The notes: generated by a model from the letters alone, not told the origin. A stretch of 64,000 bases of DNA from Chloroflexota bacterium (GCA_022824865.1 JAJDZD010000065.1:28540-92539), one strand, 5' to 3'; counted from the first letter of the stretch, positions 29,100 through 38,413 are shown. A program made the numbers and translations.

Positions 29100-31147
29100 C
29101 GAATCGGTCCGCCCAGCCTCTCGCGCAACGTGGCCTCGTTGGCCATCGGAATGGTCGGGGGCGCGATCTCCACCGGACCTAGCCAGAGATAGTCCACACC
29201 AGGATGGTCGATACGGGCCAGGCGCCCGACCGCCGTCAGCGACCGATCGTCCGGACGTAGAAAGGCCACGAACGCCTCATACGACCCCGGCTCGGCCTCC
29301 GCCGGTACCCACAGAGCGGTGCGAAGTTGGTGCTTCTCATCCGGTTGCCACTGGCTTGTGCGTTGCAGGAAGCGATCCTGGGCGTAGAGATCCTTCGCAT
29401 AGATCACGCCGCTCGGCGTACGCAGCCAGACGCGTAGGCGAAGGTCGTAGTCCACGGGTCGCAGGGCACGGATGAATACGGTAAAGCGCACGCCGTCGCC
29501 CGCTTCGCGCGGCCCCTGATCGGCCCGTGTACCACTGAACTGGATCATGTCGACCTGAAAATCGCCATCAAGCTCCACGTGGCCGCGCCGATCAACCAGG
29601 TCCAGCACGTTTGTCATATAGAGCTGAAGGACACCGTTCCGGTAGATCTCAGACCGCGCCTGCCATTGGGAGCTAAGCCAAGCCTCCACATGTCCCTCGG
29701 GATCGGCCTGCTCCAGCCCCGCCAGCACGACCCACAGCCGCCGGTGATTGTTGGCCGCGCGCTCAAGCTTGCTACCGACCTCTTTGGCTGTCACCGCCGG
29801 CGGAACTTCCTCAGGCAGGAACCACACGTCGACCTTGTCCAGAAAATCCGGAAAGTAGTGCCGCCAGTACCACCCCTGCCAGGGACCGGCCAGAACCACC
29901 GCGTCCCTGAACTTGCCTTCGTCACGACCAGGCCGCCGCGGGCGGGCCAGGTTTTCGATGGTGGAGGTGATCGAGCGGTAATCGCCCCGTCGATAGTCGT
30001 CGTAGTAAGCCCGCGACGCATACACCGGACCCGCCAGCGCGACAACCACCACCACAGCCGTCGGCGCCATGACCCAAGAGCGGCGCGGTGCCAGGCTGAA
30101 GGGAACCGCCGCCAGAACAGCCAGCGTAGGAATCGTCGGCAGGAGGTAGCGGGACTGATAGTCCTTGTCGAAGATCAGCAGCAGCCCCAGAAATCCCAGC
30201 ACGGCAGCGACCTGCGCCAGCAACAGACCGGCCGTGCGACGAGCCAGGGCCAGGGCGACGCCAACCACGACCAGGGCGCCAAGCATCCCGGCGACCAGTG
30301 CGCCGGCCCGTCCGCCGCCGCGAACCGCCGCGTCGCCCACGAAAACATCCAACCAGGCGCTGGCTGCAACCTCTCGGATCAAGCCCGGCCCCAGGTCGCC
30401 GGTTCCAAACGCCGGCAGACTGTCCTGGACTCCGCGCGCCAACAGGACCCACGGTAGAGCGGCGGCCAGGCACGCGAGCTCGAGCGCGACGAACGTATAC
30501 ACCCGACGGCGCTGTTCACGGACGCGCCACGGAAGCGAGAGGTTCATCGCGACCACCGCCAGCGCCGCCGTGTAGTCCACGTAGGCGCCAACCACAATGG
30601 TGAGCGCCAGCCATAACCAGTCGCGCGGCCGGCCGCGGCGCATCGCGCGCTCGAACAGCCACAGCGCCAGCGTGCCGAACAGCGCCGCCGCCGCGTACAT
30701 GCGGGCCTCGCGGCTGAAGAAGATCAGCATGGGCGATACGGCCACCACCCCGGCAGCCAGGACTGATGGCCACGGACGCAGATACATGCGGGCAAGCTGA
30801 TAGGTCGCGGGAATCAGCAGCACGCCAAACGGAACCGACAGCCAGCGCACGATCGGCTCCTGCTCACCGAACCACGTGCTCCAGAAGTGCAACGCCACGT
30901 AGTACAGCGGCGGATGCTCGAACGGCGCTTCCGCGATGGCGGCAATGATGTCCAACGGCAGCGATCGCGCGTACCAGACGGCAGCGACTTCATCGAAGTC
31001 GAAATCTCCCAACTGCTGCAGCCGCAAGCTGCGCAACGCCGCTCCGAGCACCAACACGGCCAGCAACACCGCCATTGGCGTAACGGTGGGCGTAAGCCGC
31101 CCCGCGCGACCTCGTCTGGCGGCGGCTTCGCTAAGCCAGACAGCCAT
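29096..31147 (-). CDS. Membrane glycosyltransferase, GT39/ArnT-like, with C-terminal soluble domain
   Basis: A 683-residue protein. About 10-11 membrane helices occupy residues 20-400. The first loop carries DFDFDEVAAVWYARS and then FEHPPLYYVALHFW, which match the acidic catalytic motif and HPPLYY of the ArnT/PMT-like GT-C enzymes that use polyprenyl-phosphate sugars. LSVPFGVLLIPATYQLARM is also typical. The last 280 residues are extracytoplasmic, ending in a beta-rich domain. The ATG at 31147 overlaps the end of the GT4 gene by 17 bases (translation coupling), so the upstream frame extension is discarded. Last gene of the glycosyltransferase operon. Confidence 0.84.
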   Translation of the reverse strand: MAVWLSEAAARRGRAGRLTPTVTPMAVLLAVLVLGAALRSLRLQQLGDFDFDEVAAVWYARSLPLDIIAAIAEAPFEHPPLYYVALHFWSTWFGEQEPIVRWLSVPFGVLLIPATYQLARMYLRPWPSVLAAGVVAVSPMLIFFSREARMYAAAALFGTLALWLFERAMRRGRPRDWLWLALTIVVGAYVDYTAALAVVAMNLSLPWRVREQRRRVYTFVALELACLAAALPWVLLARGVQDSLPAFGTGDLGPGLIREVAASAWLDVFVGDAAVRGGGRAGALVAGMLGALVVVGVALALARRTAGLLLAQVAAVLGFLGLLLIFDKDYQSRYLLPTIPTLAVLAAVPFSLAPRRSWVMAPTAVVVVVALAGPVYASRAYYDDYRRGDYRSITSTIENLARPRRPGRDEGKFRDAVVLAGPWQGWYWRHYFPDFLDKVDVWFLPEEVPPAVTAKEVGSKLERAANNHRRLWVVLAGLEQADPEGHVEAWLSSQWQARSEIYRNGVLQLYMTNVLDLVDRRGHVELDGDFQVDMIQFSGTRADQGPREAGDGVRFTVFIRALRPVDYDLRLRVWLRTPSGVIYAKDLYAQDRFLQRTSQWQPDEKHQLRTALWVPAEAEPGSYEAFVAFLRPDDRSLTAVGRLARIDHPGVDYLWLGPVEIAPPTIPMANEATLRERLGGPIR

Positions 31148-32315
31148 ACGCAGCAAGGGTGCGCCGGGCGATTTCAGCCCAGGTGTGCCGCGCGGCAATA
31201 GCCCGCGAGCCCTGGGCCAGCCGCCGTCGGCGCGCCGAGTCGTCGCGAATCTCAGCCAGGGCAACCGCCAGCCCCGCCGCGTCGCCTGGCGCCACTAACG
31301 CTACTTCCTCCACTCCTACGTCCACCGTTCCCTCAACGGGGGGCACAGTCGTCACGACCGGAACGCCGTGCGCCACGGCATTCATAAACGACCCCCGGCG
31401 CGCTGAGAGGCCATCCAGAAACGGGAGCGCGATTGCATCGCAAGCCACGAGCCATCGCGAGATCATCTCGGGCCGCTGCTCGCCGGTGTCAACCAGGCAC
31501 ACACCATCGAAAGTGCCTGGCGGAACCGGTGGTTCGGCGCGCCGGACATTGGTCGGTGGTCCCGCCGCTCCGATCAAAACCAGGCGCATGCCCGGCCCGG
31601 CGAGTTCAGTGCGACGCATGGCATGGGCCAGCACCTCAATACCCTTGCTTCGTTGCCGAAAGCCAAAGAAACCCACCATGAACGCATCAGGATCCAGGTC
31701 CAGCGCCGCTCGCGCGGCACGACGATCACCGCTATCCGCAGGCGGTTCGATAGTCGGCCCGGCTGGAATCCAATGGCTATTCGCTTCACCGTATCCCTGC
31801 GCGACGGCCTGGCGACGATCCACCTCGTCAACGTAGATCGCCGTGTCTGCACCCTGTCCCAGGCTGCGGACCATGCCCTCGCGCAACCGACCGGCCTTTG
31901 GAAATAGGTACGGCCGATGGAGATCGTGAAACGTCACCGCCAATCGGCTGGGACCCGCCAGGCTCGGCAACAGCCGTGCCAGTCCCATCATCTCGCCCGG
32001 TCGCGCAAAGGCCCCCGCCTGGTAGTGCAGGTGAACCACGTCCGGCCGCACACGCCTGACAGTCCGCAGCGTGTCGACGATCGCTTGCAGCGGCAGCCCG
32101 CTTCCGACGGAATGCACCCGAGCGGCCAGATCCTTCGCCGACCTCGACTCTGTCGCCACATGGCAGGCCAATCCGCGTGCCTCAATGGCCGCCGCAAGCC
32201 TGACCACGTGGTCGCCCACGCCGCCAATACGCGGTGGATACTCACCGGTAACGAAGAGAACGCGTCGAGTCGGCCTCACATTTGCATCGGCGGCTAGCGC
32301 CGCCACCCGGTCCAC
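31131..32315 (-). CDS. Glycosyltransferase family 4
   Basis: A 394-residue GT-B retaining glycosyltransferase. The acceptor domain begins VLFVTGEYPPRIGGVGDHVV, the standard GT4 glycine-rich start; VVHLHYQAG follows. The donor domain includes FMVGFFGFRQRSKGIEVLAH (the basic residues that contact the nucleotide diphosphate). The usual EGFGLxxxEA motif is replaced by DGLSARRGSFMNAVAHGVPV. The GTG start at 32315 overlaps the end of the GT2 gene upstream by 22 bases. Cytoplasmic; likely extends the same lipid-linked glycan as its neighbours. Donor sugar unknown. Confidence 0.87.
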   Translation of the reverse strand: MDRVAALAADANVRPTRRVLFVTGEYPPRIGGVGDHVVRLAAAIEARGLACHVATESRSAKDLAARVHSVGSGLPLQAIVDTLRTVRRVRPDVVHLHYQAGAFARPGEMMGLARLLPSLAGPSRLAVTFHDLHRPYLFPKAGRLREGMVRSLGQGADTAIYVDEVDRRQAVAQGYGEANSHWIPAGPTIEPPADSGDRRAARAALDLDPDAFMVGFFGFRQRSKGIEVLAHAMRRTELAGPGMRLVLIGAAGPPTNVRRAEPPVPPGTFDGVCLVDTGEQRPEMISRWLVACDAIALPFLDGLSARRGSFMNAVAHGVPVVTTVPPVEGTVDVGVEEVALVAPGDAAGLAVALAEIRDDSARRRRLAQGSRAIAARHTWAEIARRTLAAYGCLA

Positions 32316-33235
32316 TGCCAGAGAGTTACGACCGCGATCTGGCGAAGTTCACGCCGGGCGTCGGCACGCGCCTGCGGACGCAGCAGGCGCACGAACTGCT
32401 CCAGCAGACGCAGCACTCCGGTAATCGCCACGAACAGGCGCATCAGCGCGGCCACCGGCCAGCCCCAGGTCTTGGTCACGTAGCGGTAGCGGCTGTGAAA
32501 GAAACGCCGCTCGCGGGAAATTGGGTCCTGTTCGGAACTTGCCCCGCCGCGATGTCGAACACTCGCGTTCCGCGTGACGCCGCAGCGCCAGCCGCGAGAG
32601 CCGAGCTCGCGCAGCAGGTCCACTTCCTCCGCATACATCTCGTAGCCGACGTCGAACCCGCCTGTTTCGGCCAGCGCGCTGCGCCGGAAACACAGGCAGG
32701 CGCCGGTCAACCATTCAGGCTTCTCGTCCGGAGTGTCCTGCATGTAGTACCAACGCAGCGCCGGCAGGTTCGGAAGAAATCTCTGGACAATCGTTCCATC
32801 GGTTACCGCCGCGAGCAGCGTAGGCAGCCGGCGGGCGGGCGAATACGGCGGTAATCCCTCCGCCGTATGCATCGGCGCCACGCAGCCAAGGTTCGGCTCG
32901 CCGTTCAAGTGCGCCAGCATCGCCCCCAGCGCGCCCGACTCAAGGTGCGCATCGGGATTGATCAGCAACACCGCGTCACCACTGGCGCTGGCTATTCCGA
33001 TATTGGCGGCGGCGCCGAATCCCAGGTTGCGATGGGCCTGAACGAGCCTGACCCGTGGAAACTGCCCACGGACAATCTCTACAGTCGTATCTCCGGAATC
33101 GTTGTCGATTACAATTATGTCAAGATCTCCCGGAATCTCACCTTCGGCGGCGAACAGAGCGGCAACGCACGGTTCAATATCAGCCGCGGAATTCCAGGTC
33201 ACCACGACCGCCGTGACCGACCGCAGCTGCGTCAC
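32294..33235 (-). CDS. Glycosyltransferase family 2 (rhamnosyltransferase-like)
   Basis: A 313-residue GT-A inverting transferase. Motifs: TAVVVTWNSAADIEPCVAAL at the start, IIVIDNDSGDTTVEIV, NLGFGAAANIGI, LLINPDAHLE (DxD-like metal site) and WLTGACLCFRRSALAETGGF, then EEVDLLREL. The GTG at 33235 forms a four-base GTGA overlap with the stop of the preceding gene and gives the normal family start. The pattern fits rhamnosyl-type GT2 enzymes, but donor identity is not decided by sequence. Confidence 0.88.
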   Translation of the reverse strand: MTQLRSVTAVVVTWNSAADIEPCVAALFAAEGEIPGDLDIIVIDNDSGDTTVEIVRGQFPRVRLVQAHRNLGFGAAANIGIASASGDAVLLINPDAHLESGALGAMLAHLNGEPNLGCVAPMHTAEGLPPYSPARRLPTLLAAVTDGTIVQRFLPNLPALRWYYMQDTPDEKPEWLTGACLCFRRSALAETGGFDVGYEMYAEEVDLLRELGSRGWRCGVTRNASVRHRGGASSEQDPISRERRFFHSRYRYVTKTWGWPVAALMRLFVAITGVLRLLEQFVRLLRPQARADARRELRQIAVVTLWQWTGWRR

Positions 33236-33996
33236 GGGCCTCGCCCTCCGCCGTCCGCCTTCCAGCGGGCACGCAGAGCCCGCTGAACTTGCCATTCGTG
33301 CTCAGCCATCAGGGTCGCCAGCAATACGCCAACGCCCCGGTCCTGGTATCCGCGCAAGCTGACCAGCCGCCGCCAGAACTCGCGCACGGGTTGCAGCGCA
33401 ACCGCCGTAAGTCGCCGTCGCATGCCCGACCGGTAGAGGTCGTCGGCCACCGCTTGGGCGTAGAGCCGCTGACGCGCCCGGAACTGGGCTACGCTCGTAT
33501 AGCTCAAATGCTCCAAATGATGCTCCATTCGCCCCACGGTTCCGTTCACGTCCACCAGCTCGTGGACCGGCCGATCGGATACGTAGGCAGCGTGTTGACG
33601 GTTCATGATTCGCAGTTGGTCATCGGGCCACCATCCAGCCCCGCGCATCCACCGGCCAAAGATCCGGTTGCGGCGCGGAACCCAGTAACCAGTAAACGCT
33701 TCCATTCCCACCCGCATCTGGATCTCCTGGCTGAGATTCGGTGGAACCCGCTCATCGGCATCAACGAATATCACCCAGTCATTAACGGCCAGGCGCAGTC
33801 CCGCGTTGCGCTGATCGGGAAAGTCGGTCCAGGTCCGCTCGATCAGGCGAACATCGGGCGGCAGCCCCTGGGTGGTCCCGTCCGTACTGAATGCGTCGAT
33901 GACCAGCCGTTCGTCCGCCCAGGCCACGGTCGCAAGGCAGTCACCGAGATTCGCCTCTTCATTGCGGGCGATAACGATCGCGCTGATTGCCGCCAT
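33232..33996 (-). CDS. Glycosyltransferase family 2 (WaaE/KdtX-like)
   Basis: A 254-residue GT2. It starts AAISAIVIARNEEANLGDCL and has ADERLVIDAFSTDGT, DFPDQRNAGL, WVIFVDADERVPPNL (DxD metal site in VDADE) and the basic RRNRIFGRWMRGAGWWPD, which match the WaaE/KdtX-like branch. The ATG at 33996 comes five bases after the upstream gene's stop. A GTGA overlap joins it to the next gene. Function: addition of a sugar to the lipid-linked glycan, inferred from family and operon. Confidence 0.87.
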   Translation of the reverse strand: MAAISAIVIARNEEANLGDCLATVAWADERLVIDAFSTDGTTQGLPPDVRLIERTWTDFPDQRNAGLRLAVNDWVIFVDADERVPPNLSQEIQMRVGMEAFTGYWVPRRNRIFGRWMRGAGWWPDDQLRIMNRQHAAYVSDRPVHELVDVNGTVGRMEHHLEHLSYTSVAQFRARQRLYAQAVADDLYRSGMRRRLTAVALQPVREFWRRLVSLRGYQDRGVGVLLATLMAEHEWQVQRALRARWKADGGGRGP

Positions 33997-34001
33997 CGCC
34001 G

Positions 34002-34868
34002 TCAATCCAAACTCAGCGCGGCCTGAGCCGCGGCGTAGGCTTCGCGACGCGGGCCCGGCAAGCGCGCGCGCACGCCCAGCAACAGCCACATCAACCCGAT
34101 AGCGGCGCTGGCCGTGGGCCTGGCGCAATGCCGTCGGTACCAACGTGCCCGACTGCGGTAAAGCTGCGGCAGCATTTCGGTGTCGCGGGCGGATGTAGTG
34201 GCGGCCCGGATGTGAGTCACATGCGCGGTGGGTACGTAGCGCACCCGCCAGCCGTCGTCCCGGAACCGCCGGCAGAGATCGACTTCCTCGGCGTACATCC
34301 AGTAGGCCGACGAAAACCCACCCACAAGCTCGTATGCCCGGCGCCGTATCAGCATGAACGCGCCCAGCAGATAGCCCACGTCCCGCGTGGGTCCGTCCGA
34401 CCAGAGCCGACCATTCAGGCGGGATCCGCGAACTCGGGCGGGTAGCGGAAGCAAATCCGAGACCGCTTGTCCAAGGCCGGGAAACGCAAACGCGGAGTCC
34501 TGCGGAGATCCGTCCGTATTCAGCAGCAGCGGTCCAACGCAGGCCGCGTCCGGCGCCTCCTCCAGTGCCCGTGCCAATTCATCCAGGGCGCCGGGATGCA
34601 CCCATACGTCGGCGTTGGCCACCAGAACCAGCGGCGCCTGCCCCAGAGCGACACCGGCATTTGCAGCCGCGCCGTAGCCGGGATTATCGGGCCGGCTCAG
34701 CAGTCTCGCGTCAAGCGTCGCTTCGTTCGCCACGGCGGCCAGCGCCGGATCATCGGCGGTGTCCACGATCGTCAGCGACTGCATCAGGCCGCCGGCCGAG
34801 CGAATGCTGCGAGCCGCACGGCTCGTCACGTCCGCTTGCCCATGGGCCACGATGACGGCGTCGATCAT
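34002..34868 (-). CDS. Glycosyltransferase family 2 (first gene after rplL)
   Basis: A 288-residue GT2 with DAVIVAHGQADVTSRAARSI, RPDNPGYGAAANAGVALGQA, LVLVANADVWVHPG (metal site ADV) and YLLGAFMLIRRRAYELVGGF then YAEEVDLCRRFRDDGW, matching rhamnosyltransferase-like enzymes. It begins 65 bases after the rplL stop on the same strand. A GC-rich hairpin (GCGGGCG/CGCCCGC) without a U-tract lies in that gap, so read-through from the ribosomal operon is possible. A ribosome site AAAGGATGGGG precedes the ATG at 34868. Confidence 0.87.
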   Translation of the reverse strand: MIDAVIVAHGQADVTSRAARSIRSAGGLMQSLTIVDTADDPALAAVANEATLDARLLSRPDNPGYGAAANAGVALGQAPLVLVANADVWVHPGALDELARALEEAPDAACVGPLLLNTDGSPQDSAFAFPGLGQAVSDLLPLPARVRGSRLNGRLWSDGPTRDVGYLLGAFMLIRRRAYELVGGFSSAYWMYAEEVDLCRRFRDDGWRVRYVPTAHVTHIRAATTSARDTEMLPQLYRSRARWYRRHCARPTASAAIGLMWLLLGVRARLPGPRREAYAAAQAALSLD

Positions 34869-34933
34869 GCTCGGCCGACCCCATCCTTTTCGGATCGCGG
34901 GCGACGGCCTGCCGCCCGCCTGCACCGTGCGCG

Positions 34934-35314
34934 CTACTTCACCTCGACGGTAGCGCCCACCTCTTCAAGCTTGGCAACCATGGCGTCCGCTTCCTCGCGC
35001 GACAGGCCGTCCTTGATGGAGCCTGGCGCCGCGTCCACGACCGCCTTGGCCTCGCGGAGTCCAAGACCCGTGATCTCACGCACGGCCTTGATTACCTGGA
35101 TCTTGCGCTGACCGGCGCTGGTGATCTCCACGGAGAACTCCGTCTGCTCAACTTCGGCCGCGGCCGCGCCGTTGTCGGCCGGCGCGGCGGCCACGGCCAT
35201 GGGTGCGCCGGAGACGTTGTACTTCTCCTTCAGCGCCTCCACCAACTCCGAAAGCTCGAGCACGGTCATGGAATCGAGCGATGCGAGAATGTCGTCCTTC
35301 GTTACCTTGGCCAT
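34934..35314 (-). CDS. rplL: Ribosomal protein bL12 (L7/L12)
   Basis: A 126-residue L7/L12: N-terminal dimerisation helices ([20 protein letters not shown]), an Ala-rich hinge, and the C-terminal domain [58 protein letters not shown]. It forms the ribosomal stalk and recruits translation GTPases. The start ATG overlaps the rplJ stop by one base (TAATG). In most bacteria rpoB and rpoC follow; here glycosyltransferase genes do. Confidence 0.97.
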   Translation of the reverse strand: MAKVTKDDILASLDSMTVLELSELVEALKEKYNVSGAPMAVAAAPADNGAAAAEVEQTEFSVEITSAGQRKIQVIKAVREITGLGLREAKAVVDAAPGSIKDGLSREEADAMVAKLEEVGATVEVK

Positions 35315-35850
35315 TACGCGCCTCCTTCGGCGGTTTGTAGTTGGTCAACGCGCTCCTGCAGCGCGAAAACCAGTCCTGAGATCAATCCATCCAATGTGTG
35401 CACCAGGTTGGAAATCGGTGCGCCAATCGCCCACACGACTTCCGCATTGAGTTGCTCGCGACCGGGAATCGCCGCCAACTTCAGCACCCGATCGCCGTCA
35501 AGGACCTCGCCGTTCAGCGCTCCGCCACGGATCTCAACCGTCGGATGCTGCTGCGAAAAGTCGCGCAGCACTCGCGCCGCGGCTGGAAGGTCTTCCCCGC
35601 TGAACGTCAACGCCGACTGCCCGTTAAGCAGCGCGTCCAGGCCCTGAATCCCGGCCCGGTCAGCCGCCAGGGCGGCAAGATTATTCTTCACCACTCGAAG
35701 CGTCGCGCCCGAGGCCCGCATCTGGGTTCGCAGTTCCTGCTGATCGGCGACCGACAGGTTGGTAAACCCCGACACAATACTGAGCGAGGCCGACGCCAAC
35801 TGGTCGGCGAGCGCGTCTACCACGGCGGCCTTTTCCGCACGTGTCGCCAC
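35314..35850 (-). CDS. rplJ: Ribosomal protein uL10
   Basis: A 178-residue L10: [53 protein letters not shown], and the C-terminal helix that binds L12 dimers. The GTG start at 35850 is preceded by AGGAGGAG, so the longer open frame upstream is not used. It anchors the stalk on 23S rRNA. The 167-base leader in front carries an L10-binding motif and an attenuator, so it is probably autoregulated. Confidence 0.96.
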   Translation of the reverse strand: MATRAEKAAVVDALADQLASASLSIVSGFTNLSVADQQELRTQMRASGATLRVVKNNLAALAADRAGIQGLDALLNGQSALTFSGEDLPAAARVLRDFSQQHPTVEIRGGALNGEVLDGDRVLKLAAIPGREQLNAEVVWAIGAPISNLVHTLDGLISGLVFALQERVDQLQTAEGGA

Positions 35851-35874
35851 TGGCAACTCCTCCTTTGAAGGGAA

Positions 35875-35915
35875 CAAAAAATCGAACGGCGCACCGGGTC
35901 GGCTAACCGCTCGAT
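35875..35915 (-). terminator. Attenuator hairpin in the rplJ leader
   Basis: On the minus strand ATCGAGCGG pairs with CCGTTCGAT (nine pairs, one G-U), with further pairing inside, directly followed by TTTTTT. This is a good intrinsic terminator 13 bases before the rplJ ribosome site and just after the L10 leader motif. It would stop transcription before rplJL when L10 is in excess. Confidence 0.75.
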
Positions 35916-35927
35916 CATCCGTTCGCG

Positions 35928-35976
35928 CCTCGGCGGGCTCTCTCGACACGAGAGATTGCTTGGCCCGCGGTCTCTG
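35928..35976 (-). promoter_or_regulatory. Ribosomal protein L10 leader
   Basis: The minus strand reads CCAGAGACCGCGGGC, then CAAGCA, then a perfect stem TCTCTCG-TGT-CGAGAGA, then GCCCGCCGAGG. The outer GCGGGC/GCCCGC stem with an asymmetric purine-rich internal loop matches the conserved L10 leader, which mimics the 23S binding site of L10. In Bacillus subtilis this leader is known to work by transcription attenuation. Confidence 0.75.
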
Positions 35977-36017
35977 GCTATGCAGTTGTAGGGGATTGGT
36001 TCGAGTCGACTCCTGCG

Positions 36018-36734
36018 TTACTCCCCGGCCGCTGCCGCTTCGGCCATCGCGGCCTGCGCGTCCAGGCGAATGCCCGGACCCATGCTGGAACAGATACTCA
36101 TTGTACGGATGTACGAGCCCTTGGCCGCGCTGGGCCGCGCCCGTACAACCGCGGCGATCAGGATGCGTAGATTTTCGATCAGCGCCTGGCGCCCCATCGA
36201 GGCCCGGCCCGCCACCACGTGCAGGTTAGCCAGGCGGTCCACGCGAAACTCCACCCGTCCCGCCTTCAGCTCATTCACCACCCGGCCGACATCGTTGGTT
36301 ACCGTGCCGGCCCGCGCATTCGGCATCAGCCCCCGCGGACCCAGGATTCGGCCCAGCGGTCCAATGATCCGCATGTTGTCCGGTGTGGCCACGGCGGCGT
36401 CGAAATCCAGCCAGCCGCCGCGAATCCTCTCCGCCAGTTCGTCGGTACCCACCTCGTTGGCGCCGGCGTCGCGAGCTTCCTGCGCCCGGTCGCCGCTGGC
36501 GAACACGATGATTCGCTGCTCCTTGCCGGTCCCGTTCGGCAGCGTCACCGTGCTGCGCACCTGCTGATCGGCATGCGTCGGATCGACGCTCAGGTTGGCG
36601 TGAAACTCCACCGACTCATCAAACTTCGCCATAGGCAGACCAAGCAACACGTCAACGGCTTCCCCGAGCGTGTGCTGCGCCCGGCGGTCCACCGCCGCCC
36701 GAGCCTGCTGAAACCGTCGGCTATGTCGCGCCAT
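36018..36734 (-). CDS. rplA: Ribosomal protein uL1
   Basis: A 238-residue L1: RRAQHTLGEAVDVLLGLPMA, FDESVEFHANLSVDPTHADQ, VRSTVTLPNGTGKEQRIIVF, GPLGRILGPRGLMPNARAGT (the most conserved block) and VEFRVDRLANLHVVAGRASM. It binds the L1 stalk of 23S rRNA and often represses its own operon. Two bases separate it from rplK upstream. Confidence 0.97.
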   Translation of the reverse strand: MARHSRRFQQARAAVDRRAQHTLGEAVDVLLGLPMAKFDESVEFHANLSVDPTHADQQVRSTVTLPNGTGKEQRIIVFASGDRAQEARDAGANEVGTDELAERIRGGWLDFDAAVATPDNMRIIGPLGRILGPRGLMPNARAGTVTNDVGRVVNELKAGRVEFRVDRLANLHVVAGRASMGRQALIENLRILIAAVVRARPSAAKGSYIRTMSICSSMGPGIRLDAQAAMAEAAAAGE

Positions 36735-36736
36735 GC

Positions 36737-37162
36737 CTAATCCTCGACTTCAATGCCCATGCTGCGGGCGGTACCGGCCACAATCTTCATAGCCGACTCG
36801 ACTTCGTAGGCGTTCAGGTCCGGCATCTTGATTTCGGCGATCTCGCGAACCTGCGCCTCGGTAACCGTGCCTACTTTCTCGCGATTCGGCTCGCCCGAAC
36901 CCTTCTCCACCCCCGCGGCCTTCCGCAGCAGGTCCGCCGCCGGCGGCGTCTTGGTGATGAAGGTGAACGAGCGGTCTTCGTAGATCGTGATCTCGGCCGG
37001 AATCACGGACCCTACCTGCTCGCGGGTACGCTCGTTATAGGTCTTGGTGAACTCGATGATGTTCACGCCGTATCCGCCCAGGGCGGGACCCACCGGCGGA
37101 GCCGGCGTCGCCTGCCCGGCTTCCAATTGCAGCGTGATCGTGGCGAGAACGCGTCGTGCCAT
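36737..37162 (-). CDS. rplK: Ribosomal protein uL11
   Basis: A 141-residue L11: [58 protein letters not shown] and the C-terminal RNA-binding [20 protein letters not shown], then [10 protein letters not shown]. Length is exactly that of typical L11. It binds the GTPase-associated centre of 23S rRNA. It lies 18 bases after nusG. Confidence 0.97.
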   Translation of the reverse strand: MARRVLATITLQLEAGQATPAPPVGPALGGYGVNIIEFTKTYNERTREQVGSVIPAEITIYEDRSFTFITKTPPAADLLRKAAGVEKGSGEPNREKVGTVTEAQVREIAEIKMPDLNAYEVESAMKIVAGTARSMGIEVED

Positions 37163-37180
37163 GGTTCCTAAGCCGCCTGG

Positions 37181-37852
37181 TTAGATGATTGACCCGCCGC
37201 CGGACTTCTCGACCTGGAGAAAGTCCAGTTCAACCGGCGTGTCGCGTCCAAAGAACGAAACCAGCACCCGCAGGCGCTCCTTGTCTTCCATCACTTCGTC
37301 CACCGTGCCGAAGAAATCGGTGAACGGCCCATCGATGATCTTGACCCGCTCGCCGATCTGGATGCGCACTTCGGGCCGCTGGCCCTCGCCTTCCATCTGC
37401 CGGAAGATCGTGCTGGCCTCATCCGGTGAGAGCGGAATGGGCTTGTGGCCGGACCCGGCGTCCGCGCCCACAAAGTTCACCACGCCAGGCGTATTGCGTA
37501 CAACCTGCCAGGCGGCGTCCGCCTCCCGCTTGGCATCCGCGTCCCGCGAGTTCTTGGTCTCGTCCAGCGACAGCATCTGCACCAGCACGTAGCCGGGGTA
37601 CATCTTGCGCTTCACCGTCCGCCGCTGCCCGTGGCGTGATTCCTCAACGTCCTCTTCGGGCACCACGATTCGGAAGACCTTGTCCGTCGCCTCCATGGAG
37701 CGCACGCGCTGTTCCATGTTCTGCTTGACCTTGGCCTCATAGCCCGAGTACGTGTTCACCACATACCACTCGGCGTCGGTCGGGATCTTCTGGGCCGGCG
37801 CGTCGCCGTCTGCGGCAGTTTGGGTCGATGCTTGGCTGGCTTCCGCCATCAT
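37181..37852 (-). CDS. nusG: Transcription elongation/antitermination factor NusG
   Basis: A 223-residue NusG. After an Ala/Gln-rich 25-residue start comes the NGN domain ([57 protein letters not shown]), then the KOW domain ([20 protein letters not shown]). It links RNA polymerase to the ribosome or Rho. The start is ATGATG, so it may begin one codon later. It sits between secE (16 bases upstream) and rplK. Confidence 0.96.
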   Translation of the reverse strand: MMAEASQASTQTAADGDAPAQKIPTDAEWYVVNTYSGYEAKVKQNMEQRVRSMEATDKVFRIVVPEEDVEESRHGQRRTVKRKMYPGYVLVQMLSLDETKNSRDADAKREADAAWQVVRNTPGVVNFVGADAGSGHKPIPLSPDEASTIFRQMEGEGQRPEVRIQIGERVKIIDGPFTDFFGTVDEVMEDKERLRVLVSFFGRDTPVELDFLQVEKSGGGSII

Positions 37853-37868
37853 GCTCCGGCGCCCTCCC

Positions 37869-38093
37869 TCACGAGGTGATCAGTTCGAACAGGCGGTCGA
37901 ATCCCAAATCGGCCAGGCCAAGAATGATCGCCATCAACACGCTGATCGCCAGCACCAGCGCCGTCAATCGCACGGTCTGTTCCGGCGTCGGCCACTGGCA
38001 CTTGCGCAGTTCCTGGTACGCGCTGCGCACGAAACGCGTCAGCGGCGCCCGGCGAACGTTCCGGCGCAGTTCCCGTGTCGACAACATGGCCAA
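37869..38093 (-). CDS. secE: Preprotein translocase subunit SecE
   Basis: A 74-residue single-helix SecE: a basic start, then the conserved cytoplasmic helix SAYQELRKCQWPTPEQTVRL with the WP motif, then one membrane helix (TALVLAISVLMAIILGLADL). It belongs to the SecYEG channel. Start at 38093 or two codons later. It lies between rpmG and nusG, the usual order. Confidence 0.93.
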   Translation of the reverse strand: MAMLSTRELRRNVRRAPLTRFVRSAYQELRKCQWPTPEQTVRLTALVLAISVLMAIILGLADLGFDRLFELITS

Positions 38094-38100
38094 TCACCCG

Positions 38101-38265
38101 CTAGCGCGTCTCACGATGCGCCGTGTGCGAACGACACGCGCGACAATACTTCTGAAGTTCCAGCCGATCCGGGTTGTTCCGGCGGTTCTTGCTGCTCACG
38201 TAACCGCGCGAACCACAATCCCGGCACTCAAGCGTGACAACGAGCCGATCACCTCGGCGAGGCAT
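38101..38265 (-). CDS. rpmG: Ribosomal protein bL33
   Basis: A 54-residue L33 of the zinc-binding (C+) type: [49 protein letters not shown]. The two CxxC pairs are intact. The frame is open upstream, but the ATG at 38265 gives the normal length. It heads the operon; the usual tRNA-Trp gene between rpmG and secE is absent (only seven bases separate them). Confidence 0.92.
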   Translation of the reverse strand: MPRRGDRLVVTLECRDCGSRGYVSSKNRRNNPDRLELQKYCRACRSHTAHRETR

Positions 38266-38413
38266 GTCCAACTCCGCAGCCGCTGGGCGGCCGTCCATTC
38301 AGGGGCGCGCTTCGTGTTTGCCACGGCCACACGCGCCCGCCAAGCACAATAAAACCCCGGCGGGTGGCCCGCACGGGACGCCTCAGTATACGACGAATCG
38401 GCCGATTAGTCGC

